A DNA stretch of 64,000 bases from Eutreptiella sp. 'Long Island Sound 2002' (lineage: Eukaryota; Euglenozoa; Euglenophyceae; Eutreptiales; Eutreptiaceae), in contig OZ038395.1 in NCBI GenBank assembly GCA_964036045.1, forward strand, positions 3,250,410 to 3,314,409. Reading direction: 5' to 3'. The position numbers and the translations under genes are program-made. The notes under the pieces were generated by a model. That model saw only the letters and a program-made list of their open reading frames with translations, searched no databases and was not told the DNA's origin. This document shows, in pieces, positions 11,283 through 20,482 of the stretch (within the stretch, counting starts at the first letter, position 1; the number at the start of each line of letters is the position of its first letter).

Positions 11283-11621
11283 CAGCAATGTGTAGGAATT
11301 GTGATGCTAAGATGCGTGTGGAACGCAGTCTGGCTTTTTCCCATTAGCACAAACCGCAGTCCCCGGTAATAATTAATCCGAATCTTAGTAATATCTGTGG
11401 TCTGAGACAATCAACTTTTACCCTTGATGGACTGTAACCTCCTAACCAGCTGATGTCCATTGATTGAACAGACCACCTGCTGCGGTGTGGTTTGTTGTAC
11501 CTTTGCACTGACGGGTCTTGAACAAGAGCAAAGCCCCCCCCCCCCCGACATTTGCGGGCCAGAAAGTCAAGGAATAGCACACGCTCAGGTGCACCAGAAT
11601 CTGCTCATCCACCACTGGTGA

Positions 11622-11760
11622 ATACCAAAAAAACCCACACTTTGTACCAAAACCCCCCCGTTTTTTTAACAAAAAAACCCCGGCAAGTACCAAAAAACCC
11701 CCATTTGGTACGAAAACCCCCCCGCTTGTACCAAAAAACCCCCTTCCTGACCTCGCCGGA
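11622..11760 (+). repeat. left arm of inverted repeat: TACCAAAAACCCCC-type repeats
   Basis: Four to five imperfect units of the form (T)ACCAAAAAACCCCC. The segment GTACCAAAA..CCCCCCG with its preceding AAAACCCACACTTTGTACC is found in reverse complement at 12470-12590. It may be one arm of a non-autonomous element or a chance pair of inverted repeat copies. Confidence 0.6.
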
Positions 11761-12379
11761 ATGGACCCCGACAAAACCAATATGCACCAACAAAAACACC
11801 CTTTCTGCCAAAAAACCACATGGCTTCCCCACATATGCTACACTTGCGGACCGTTGTGTGCCAAACAGACAACCTTGTTGTGTACCCCTGTGGCAACCCT
11901 GCGTCCACTTGGTTCCAAACCCATTGCTGAAGCTCGTCCATCCCAAACCCTGTCCCAACCTTGTGTCCACGTGTACCCCTAAACATGTCCCAAGCCCAAT
12001 CCCAGACCCCATGCCCCAACCACAGCCGTAAACCTGCACCTAGCCCTGTCAGATATCCCGAAACCAAACGGCAATTCACCCCCTGTACAAACCGTCTATC
12101 ACCCACGTTCCCCTGGAGCGCACATGCAAAGAGCAATGTGAAGCAAAACACCCAGTGTACAATCACATGTAGTTCCGTGACTTTCCAGGACCTCTCCTAC
12201 CTCCATTCCTGAAATCTGCCCCAACGGACCACCAACATGCACTACAAGCAGCCCTGGGCATACCATTGGTTCTCAGGATGCACTTACCACCCTGCCTGGG
12301 CTCCCACACCCCACTCACCCCTGGAGGATATTCAAAAAACTCCCAGAAAACGTCCGACAAAAAGCAGACGAAATGTACT

Positions 12380-12590
12380 GAAAAACCCCAGATGTGTTCT
12401 TGAACCCCCTGAATTGTACCATAAAACCCCCTAATTGTACCATAATAACAGCCCAAATTGTGTCAAAAAACTTCCCCGGGGTGGTTTCTTGGGGGGGTTT
12501 TGGGGGACCTTTTGGCTGGGATTTTGGGGACAAACGGGGGGCTTTTGGTACAAAGTGGGTTTTGTTTTTTTTGGTACGCAGCACGTCCAC
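12380..12590 (-). repeat. right arm and satellite copies of the same repeat
   Basis: 12385-12450 holds plus-orientation units (AATTGTACCATAAAACCCCC twice). 12475-12590 holds reverse-orientation ones (GGTTTTGGGGG..., CTTTTGGTACAAAGTGGGTTTTG) that match 11622-11700 in reverse complement. No gene seen between the arms; the intervening 11760-12380 is A/C-rich unique sequence. Confidence 0.55.
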
Positions 12591-13714
12591 CACCGCCTCT
12601 GCTGGCACCAGTAAAACCGTGCAACTGCACATGAAAGACAGCACACCATCGCGATATCCTGACCTTGGCCCTACATAGTGTTGAGCCCACAGCACCGATG
12701 ACACTGTGCTGGAGGCTCACTAATGCATGCACCTGTGCAATTGTCCCTGCCTCACGACTTGTTGGGCTTTGAACCAAGCCCGATCGTGGATCGTTTCATA
12801 TTCTAAATCAGTGTGGCGCGTAAAGTCTGGAGTGCTGCAGTGATTCCAGAGTGGCCACCATTGTTGACTCTGGCCATTTGTTGGTCTGACAGTTGCTGAG
12901 CTAAACGATTAGGGCTGCCCTTGTCAGGTGGGATATCGAACCACAAGAGGACATTCAATGACTCAGCAGCATGATGCTAGGGACCACATTTGCTGTAGAA
13001 GGCTGATGCACTGAGTGTTTCCGACGTGATCCTGCATGACCCCAATTGTGGAGACACCACAACCTGAGGGATTTCCCCATTCCTGCTCAATATTGGAAAA
13101 CCACTGTTGTTTAAATGGTTATTTTGGTGGTGGTTGGGGGATCCAACCAGTCGCTGGCACTCCAGGCCAGTCTGAATGCTGTTCTGGTTGGACAGGGTGG
13201 GGTGCTTTCACCTGATGGCACAAGCCAGCCAAGAGGGATGTTCCAATGCATAGGGCATCAACCAGATGTGGGGCACCCCTTGTTGGTGCAGAGGCAGAAG
13301 CAGGGGGGGTACCTTGGTCAATCCAGCCTCTGAGATTCTAACGAGTCCCGGCCTGGGCGGCTATACTCTCTGACAGGGCAAGCATGACCGACACTACCTT
13401 GCCGTAACCCTATCCTGAAGACTCAGATTCTCGGTGCCCTCGCAGGCAGCCCCGGTCATTCGGGGGATCGCTGATGAGTCATCCCTCAAGCCAATGCACA
13501 TTCGTGGAGCTTGGTGCTGCATAGTGCTTTGCTCCTTGAGGGGTCTTAGCCCCCCCCCCCCATTTTCGATGAGTAGAATTCAAAAATCAAAGTGTCAGAC
13601 CTAAACTCAACAATGTCCGCGATCCAAGGGATTTACTTGGGCCGAGTCAGGTTTTCAACCTACCAGAAAGGGATTATCGTCTCCCACTACACCACGGGCG
13701 CTTTACTCGCTGTG
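12591..13714. other. no supported gene
   Basis: Mixed-composition unique sequence. A tRNA-like A-box word is visible on the minus strand near 13680-13710, but no full tRNA fold. Confidence 0.35.
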
Positions 13715-14955
13715 CTAGCCCCTGCAGCCCCCGTCCCCTCTTGTGCTTGGTTGGGGTGGAGAGCCCTGGTGACCCGGCTTGCACCGGTCGCTTGCTCGCG
13801 GCCATGGGGCGGCGGTGTGCCGGGGGTTGGCTGAGGTCCCCTTGCACCCCCCTCTTTCTTTGCGGGGCCAACCTTCTGTGCTTCCGCTCCCACCTTGGGG
13901 TGGGCGTTCCGGCGGCGGCTGCGATGCTGTTGCGGCCGCCCCTCCCTCTGCCGGTGCCTGGCCGTAGGAGGAGGTGGGGGGTTGGGGGCGAGGTCCGCTG
14001 CCACGCCCTTCTGGAACATGTGGTGGGAGGCGGGGGAGGGTGCGGATAGTCTGCTCCTGGGCCCGTGCTGAGGGAGCAGGGTGGCCGGTAAGTGGGGGGC
14101 AAGATCCTATGGCTGTGATCCCCGTTCCGCGTGCTCGGCTGCCTTGTGGCGCTGGGTCCCCTCCGCGGGGTGCCCCGCCAACATTAGCCGGCTCCGTCCG
14201 GGTGCCTTGCTCCTGTGCCGCCGACGAAAGGGCTGACGGCGCGGTGTGGCCCTCTCTGTTGTTCTCGTCCTGGTTCTCTTGCTCATTCGGCCGCCGCAGC
14301 CATCCATGCATGCCTCGGGCCGCGGAGACCCGCTCCGCCTGCCTGGCTGCGTGACGTACGATCCCCGGCCCGTGGGTGCTCCTGTTGCCCTGGGGTGGCC
14401 TGTGTGTCCCTACCGACAGCAGTTTGCAACCCTTTGGCCCTTCGCGCGGCAGCGCTCGCATCACGGTGCCCCATGCATGGGGCAGAGCCCCCCTGTGGAT
14501 CCACGTCTTTTGCGTAGACCGCGCCGAGAGGAGAGGACCCCCTGCACGGCTGCTGGCTGCGCCGCTCCCGAGCTGGCGGGCTGCTCTGCCAGCAGCGCGG
14601 CCGTTGTTACACCCGCTGGTACGGTCGAATGGGGGCCTTGCGCTAGAGGAAAGAATCCTCCCAGGAAATCTGCCATTGGCGCCGCGTGCAGGGGCCTGCT
14701 CAGCCGCCGTTGCCAATGCGTGACACAGTGCGCTGCTAAGCCCTCAAGCATTCGCACCATTTCGCCGCGGGCGGCAAAGTAGGGTCGCCCATTCAGTCCC
14801 GGGCCTGTACGACCCCTTAATGCAATTAGGGAGTGGCACCTGGGGGCTTCCTCCGCAGGTAGGAGACGGCCCACCAGCAGGTGCGGCTGGAGCGCCCGGG
14901 CTGCTTGCCGTAGGACAGCTGCTCGTTTCCGCAGCGGAAGCAAAGTCATCCGCAA
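13715..14955 (-). other. GC-rich block with long open minus-strand frames, unknown
   Basis: A 333-codon open frame (13715-14716) overlaps another at 14461-14955. The former is Pro/Gly/Arg/Ser-rich with no domain. The latter reads more like protein (RPYFAARGEMVRMLEGLAAH). High GC alone lengthens open frames, so I do not call a gene. Its position just beyond the 3' end of the LINE and the matching orientation make a further LINE-derived piece possible. Confidence 0.25.
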
Positions 14956-14984
14956 GGCGTGCTGCGGGCGCGCGGGCAGTAAGG

Positions 14985-15395
14985 TTGAGAACCGGTTTTA
15001 CCAATTAATAAGAAAAACCGGTTGTCGGCAATAATTGGAGGTTAATTTCAAAACAATTGGCACAACAAGTTATTTTGAAAACTAATTGAAACCAATTAAT
15101 CGGAATGGTTCCAAATTTTTCGGGTTCCTTTGGGCGGTACATTTTGTCCAAATTTTTGCACTAACCAAAGGCTTTTGGTAGCAATAAACGATGGCCAATG
15201 CTAAATTGCAACTTCAGACGTAGTTTAGATCAATGTGCTCCGACTTGTCTGGGCTCTCTTCTGCCGATGGCGAGCTTGTGGTAAGTTTTGGTGATTAATC
15301 GGAATAACCGGTTATTTTGAAAACTATTTATCGGCAAAACCGTTTATTTTTGTGAAAATGATCGTTTAAAACCGGTTATTTTGAAAACTCCCACG
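14985..15395. repeat. A/T-rich segment with recurrent AACCGGTT-ATTTTGAAAAC motifs
   Basis: AACCGGTT or near copies occur near 14990, 15017, 15306, 15340 and 15370, several followed by ATTTTGAAAACT (also near 15070). Composition contrasts sharply with the GC-rich DNA on both sides. It may be the LINE 3' tail or an independent small element. Confidence 0.55.
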
Positions 15396-15474
15396 TTCCA
15401 AAACCTTAGCGGGCAGCGCCCGACCCGAAGTGGCCTCCAAATCCGTCGCGACCTCTGCGTATGACACCTCCCCC

Positions 15475-16482
15475 TCAAGCTAGCGCAGCATGGAAGCCCA
15501 TGAGACGAGGTCCGTGGCCAGCTGCTGGTCCCGCTTCCATATGCGGGGTAGACCTGGAGCCAACCGCAGTTGTGGACTTCGGTCTGGGCGCGGCAGTGGG
15601 CCGACAAGTTTTCTGCAACGGGTACGTGCGCCCCCGCCCCGGCCGCGGCATGCCCGGAAAGAAGAGGCCAACGTGGCCCCTGTCAAATGCGGCTTGTTCT
15701 GCCCTCATGCGCGCCATGAGTACCGACATGGCCAACCCGAAGAACCTATAGACAAACTCCTCCACTAGTTCCGGTGGAGTCTCTCCGTGGCCCATGAGGG
15801 AACCACACAAGTATGCTGCAGGCAAGCTGGATAGCTATTGACTACGATGCTCAAAGTAGGTAGGTTCCCCTGGCCTCCCGCAGCCACGGAAGCCATGTTA
15901 TCTTTCCGGCTATCCAGCATGCGCAATGCTAGAGGATGTGCCGCTCGTCCTCGGTCACTTGAGCCCCGCAGTACGGGATCGTCAGGGTAGGCCTCATGCA
16001 CTGCTTGTCAGCCCGAGGAGCAGTCCATGTTGCCCCTATGAGCAGGCCCCGCAAGATGGAGAGCTCCGTCTCCCCGTGGAAGCGTGCGAGGCCCGTAACC
16101 GCCACCCCCCCCAAAAGTCTGCGGCCGCCGCGCCTTCAACCGCAGCAAGGCCGCCCGCCGCAATGACTCCCGTATGCGGTGTCGCAACAAGCCGAGTCCT
16201 CAGCCACTAGGTCCAAGGGCTCGCCGTGCCCTGGTACGCGCCCACGCCACCATCCTCCATGGCGGCCCACCACAGGGCCTTGGCCGTGCGGACCACGCGT
16301 GCTGTGGGCCCGTGCAGCGAGGGGGCATGGCTCCATTCCAGGATGGCTCGCAGGAGGACCTGGGCAACCCCGGGCACCTGGGCGAGTTGGGCCATCCCAA
16401 CCAACTTTTCGTACTTGGTATGCATGGTGTGGGACGTGCGATGGCTGGGCGTGAGGAGGCTAAACACCACCTCCTTGGCCAT
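15475..16482 (-). pseudogene. LINE polyprotein C-terminal region, broken
   Basis: Pieces in different frames continue the LINE product beyond the RT. At 16207-16482 a helical segment reads KYEKLVGMAQLAQVPGVAQV. At 15929-16114 the segment ends PYCGAQVTEDERHIL, the C..CG...ED..H.LW.C zinc-knuckle-like motif typical of LINE C-termini. There a TAG replaces the expected TGG, followed in frame by HC. At 15475-15825 the final stretch reads FVYRFFGLAMSVLMARMRAE. The pieces are joined only by frameshifts, so the product is dead. Confidence 0.6.
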
Positions 16483-16782
16483 GCCGGGCCTCGTGGGACC
16501 CCAAATGGCGCAGATTGTTTGAGTTTGTGCACCAAGTCGACGTCCGCAGCGTCAGCTAACTGCACACCATACAGTGCAACTGCAATGGCTTGGAAGCATG
16601 CCACCGCGGAGCGCCGGTGGAAAGGGGTGAGTTGCGGCATGCTCCGCGGCACGGTGGCTCCTCGCTGAATGCCGTCCTGAAGCAAAGGACCTATCCCCCA
16701 ACCCGGAGGGACCGACATGCTAATGCCCAGGCGCTAGAATTCAATCTCCTCCGGGAAAGACACTCCCACTAGCCCGGATGGG

Positions 16783-17412
16783 CTATCCAAGGTCACTGTC
16801 AAGGGTCCACACCGTTGACTTGCCCGCATTGATGTAATGCCCAGTCAACTGGAGGCACTTCTTGGTGGCAGGGAATATGAGCCACGCTGCTGCCACCCTT
16901 GGTGCCACCACCCCCGTGTCGTCTGCATAGTCTCCAGACCCAATGTCCACCTTTTCTGGTCCTTGCTGGTCAAGAATCACCGAAGTGAACTCATCCACGT
17001 CCAAAGTCCTGCAAAGAAGGAAATCCTTGGTGACGACCACCACCTGCTCACGAAGGCTGTCCAACTCCGCTTTCGAGGCCTCCATTAGGGCGATGATAAG
17101 GATGACTGACAGAGGGCACCCCTGCAAGATTCTATTGGTCGCCCGCCGCCAATGGCCAAGGCCCCCGGCGAGCTTGAAGGGCGGGACAACCTGGCAGTAC
17201 ACCACCTTTAAGACCGCCAGGACCTCAGAGTCAAAGCCCAACCGCGTACTGACCTCGAACCCGATGCCTTGCGGCATCACGTCAAAGCACTTCCGGTAGT
17301 CTAGCCCCATAGCGACCACGGTCCATTCCTTCAAGCGGCCGAGCTCCAAGAGCACCTCGGGCACGGCTGCCCCATCGGCTGCGCTGCGCGCCGGCCGGAA
17401 GCCAAAGGCCAC
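16783..17412 (-). pseudogene. LINE reverse transcriptase core (fragment)
   Basis: An uninterrupted 209-residue stretch of RNA-directed DNA polymerase. It shows motif A in VAMGLDYRKCFDVMPQ, motif B in NRILQGCPLSVIL and motif C in GSGDYADDTGVV. The three-motif order and QGCPLS are diagnostic of non-LTR RTs; in families I know, the NxILQGCPLS form is frequent in dinoflagellate-type LINEs. Its first residues (AFGFRPARS) continue directly from VHPV encoded at 28790-28805 on the other side of element 1. The catalytic residues are present, but the whole element is disrupted. Confidence 0.85.
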
Positions 17413-17413
17413 G
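17409..17413 (+). repeat. target-site duplication CCACG (left) of LTR element 1
   Basis: CCACG immediately precedes the LTR here and immediately follows the other LTR at 28790-28794. Five bp is the usual duplication length for gypsy integrases. Confidence 0.9.
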
Positions 17414-18211
17414 AGAAAAGTTTATAGTGTTTTCAGCACTGTGTTTTTGCTTCTCCTGCTGCTTGTTGTTGCTGTAGGGTGTCCTGCTGCTTGTTTTGGA
17501 TGATGAAAAGCTTTTGTTTGTTGAAATACAGTAAAGCCAACTCAATCCAGGATAGCCCAAGCCAATAGTATGCAAGGAGAAGGTAATTCAGGATCAAAGC
17601 ATGAAGGGCTGCAGTGTAAACAGTGAAAGATGATTGGATATTCACAGAAACTGCAACTCAGGATACAAATGAATGCATATTCACAGAGATAGCTGAAATC
17701 TTTTTGGAAAAGAGTCAGAAAACTGCCTTAGGATCACTCTCTCTCCATAGTGCCATCTTAGGAGATGTGCACTCTTTGTTTTGGGTCCCATATGTGCTGA
17801 GGTGGCATGGTATGTGGCGATGAGGTCACTGCCATGTCACATGGGATCTTCCTACTTAGCTAGGCTGACCAGGAATTGAACCCAGGACCTCTCAAAAAGA
17901 GGTGCCCAGCCCCCTAGTGTGCATACCACTAGGATAGCTAAGAATTCATGGAAAAACATAGATAAATTCATAGGCTCTACTTTAGGTATGTCAGTGCTCA
18001 GTCAACTCAGGAAAAGATGTTTCACTTCACATTGAAAGGGGATTAAGGGGTCCACTCCATATCCTGATTGGGTGTTTGGTTCCATAGGTCAAAATGTGTT
18101 ATCACCACTTTTGGTTGGACCAATACTAAGATAAAAATGCATGGATGCGCAGTGCATCCCTAATACAACTAGAGTATGCCCCAAAGCAATGGAAAAGCAC
18201 TTTTTCTTACT
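17414..18211 (-). repeat. 3' LTR of element 1
   Basis: 798 bp, matching 27992-28789 along its length. On the element's strand it starts AGTAAGAAAAAGTGC and ends ACTATAAACTTTTCT. The AG/CT ends form a short inverted terminal pair instead of the usual TG/CA. Confidence 0.93.
17855..17942 (-). other. tRNA-like foldable segment inside the LTR (copy 1)
   Basis: 88 nt closed by CTTAGCT/AGCTAAG. On the element strand it holds a hairpin CTAGTG-GTATGCA-CACTAG, an anticodon-arm-like hairpin ACCTC-TTTTTGA-GAGGT (7-nt loop) and a T-arm-like hairpin CTGGG-TTCAATT-CCTGG containing a B-box-like GGTTCAATTCC. The variable region is one nucleotide, and an alternative pairing GGGCTGG/TCAGCCT exists, so it is not a standard tRNA. 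The other LTR has an identical copy at 28433-28520. Confidence 0.55.
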
Positions 18212-18219
18212 CCCCCCTT
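18212..18219 (-). other. polypurine tract of element 1
   Basis: AAGGGGGG on the element strand directly abuts the 3' LTR start, the expected site of plus-strand priming. The corresponding position outside the 5' LTR lacks it. Confidence 0.8.
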
Positions 18220-20482
18220 GTGCTGTGGTGGCCACCACTGTCGCATTTTAGGAAAAAGGGAATTTTTCTTGGTCTTTCCTTGGTTTCCACATCTACTTTA
18301 AAATACCTACAGTCTCCCTCACACTGAAAAATGGGCGCTCACCATGGCTGGCATCCTTTTGCTGCTCTGATTGTACAGTTTCCTACAGAAGACTCAGCGT
18401 TCATGGCGCTGCCGGGGCTCCTGTGGCTTGGTTGGGTTAGATTGGGAGCATGCCAAACATGTGCATATGTATCCCTCCCTCCAAGACGCAGCGTCGACAC
18501 AACCCAAACGCAAGACACATTATACACACTCGCATGGGTTCTCGTAAACCTGCTGGCGACCTGTGACCTGTCTTAGGGCGAAGGGAGTCGAAAGAAAATT
18601 AAATTTGCCCCTTGGTGGGGTCTTGGTTCTGCTCAGTCTCTCCAGGCACCTGCGTTTCGGCCAGAACACGGCCTACTCAGCGAGGCTGCGCGTGGGTATC
18701 TGCAGAGGCAGGAATGGGAGAATTATGGACGAATCAATGCAAAAACGAAGCGACGACACCAAAATCCGTCAAATGACGGCGTAGAATTTTTCTGAAACGA
18801 CACACCTGAGCAGAATCCAATTGTGCATCAGAAGCACATTTTTATAGAAATTATAGTCATCTCTGGATTTTTTAAATCCAGAAATTCATACGCATAAAAT
18901 GGCGGCGCACAGGAGCGGCTCCTAGCGAAGCGCCGGAAAATGGAGAAATAATGGAATTATAAACGTATGTATCACGTAGTCTTGAAAATGACGAGACACA
19001 CATTAATAAACAAACATACAGATTCCACCCACACTAATAGAAGATTCTAAAATTCAAGAATCCGAAAATCAAACGAAAAGACTTCAATGAATCAGGTATA
19101 AACTACAGGTATGCTTGTCTTGCATGCCGCATACACATTGCTCGTCTCGTGTCTCCGTGAACGAGTCGTGTAGCAGCGTTAACAACGATAACCACGATAG
19201 GACGCGGTAGAGGGATTGATTAGAAAGATTGCAGATGATTAGCGGTCAGATCAGGGTGATTAGACATACACACAAGTGCCTAGCAACGTTCTTCGCGTGC
19301 GCCCCTTTTGTCCTCTCACCTTGCTTCACTTCCCAGCGGTAGGTAAGGTAGGTACGCCCAGGCGGGGCCACCCCCTGGTGGAGTCAAGATTGTTGCGCAG
19401 ATGGGCAGGTTTGCCCACGGTGTTGTCGCATACTCGTGCATGCACACACGCATTAAAGGGTAGGCCACGCGAAGTGCGCACGGTAAACCTTGTTTAGGCT
19501 ACCCAGGGGCTCCTCGGTACGTTCTTTAAGAGAACCTGAGGAGTCCCTTAACGCTTGCTTGCTTGATAAGGGTAGCTGCTCCTGCAGCGTGTTTGCGGAC
19601 AGTGTATTATAGGGCACACTGAGAAGGGTATAATACCTGGAGTGTGCCTTGGTTCCTCCGCCGCAAACGCCCTTTCATTTGCCTTTGTTTTACAGGTGGG
19701 CAGGTAGGGTGATTGGTGCAGCAGCATTTTTTTTTATGCCCTGCTAAACAAGGGCGCAGATCACACAAACAAGTAACTCCGCTCCGCCTGTGGCAGAGCA
19801 GGGAGTCCGACTTCATCGACATCTGCGCCTTGCACGCGAGAGCACTCCTTCCCTCCAAGCCCTTGCAGGGGAAACGCGTTGTGGCGTCCCCTGTGAGGCC
19901 ACAGTTGCTTAGCAGCGCTGTGTTCTCTTGTCATTTCACAGGTGGGTCGCTAGGACCCTTGAGACCTTCACCTTCGCAACGCCCAGTAGAGTGTGCGTGT
20001 AGGAGTGGTAGTCCTGAGTCGGGGCCAGAGCCAGTTGCCCAGTGCTCGCCCACCAGGATGGTGCCACTGTAGGGTGTGTAGGACCTGTAGGGGGTGTGTC
20101 ACTGTCCCACCCTTTTCTGCAATTTTAGCAGGGTTGGTGGGCTGTGGCAGTGGTTAGGTCAGTGTTTTGGCCACATAGCAAACAGGCCTTTTGCATGCCT
20201 TCAAAGCTTTTGGCCACCCCTCCCTGTAGTAGACAGATAGGTAGGGAAAACAATACCTGGATTAGCACGCTGGGTATTCCCCCAAGGTTTTGCGCCAGCA
20301 CAGAAATTGGGCGCATAGGGGAGGGGAGACCCGGGGCGTACCCCGTGGCATCAATAAGCCAACCCTCCAGGTTCAGCAAGGGCGCAGACTTGGGTATAAT
20401 TAGGACACCACTTCTGCGGCTTGCTCTCAGGACCTTAGGACTAGCACACTCACACATACGCTTTGGCAGGTAAGGGTAAGGT
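18220..20482 (-). other. long 3' non-coding region of element 1 with hairpins
   Basis: About 2.2 kb between the integrase stop and the polypurine tract, with no convincing reading frame. It includes an A/T-rich part (18780-19300) and strong inverted repeats. At 19508-19550, ACTCCTCAGGTTCT faces AGAACGTACCGAGGAG. At 19613-19648, GGCACACT faces AGTGTGCC around GGGTATAATACC. Packaging, export or structural RNA signals are possible. Confidence 0.6.

Larger units (their letters stand above)
15400..17413 (-). mobile_element. LINE (non-LTR retrotransposon), 3' part, interrupted by LTR element 1
   Basis: The minus-strand sequence from 17413 down to about 15400 carries the RT core, thumb region and a C-terminal Cys/His motif of a LINE polyprotein, in several frames. 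At 17413 it stops at the LTR of element 1. The interrupted reading frame resumes at 28790, with the 5-bp CCACG present on both sides, so the LINE was there first. It is decayed: frameshifts, and a TAG where the conserved Trp of the HIL-W-HC motif should be. Confidence 0.85.

Noticed and set aside
13640-13715. tRNA-like A-box word on the minus strand (GTGGTGTAGTGGGAGACG)
   Set aside because: No B-box or T-arm follows at the right distance; at most a tRNA-derived fragment.
13715-14716. 333-codon minus-strand frame as a gene
   Set aside because: GC-rich DNA, Pro/Arg/Ser-rich translation without domain or start context; kept only as an unknown block.
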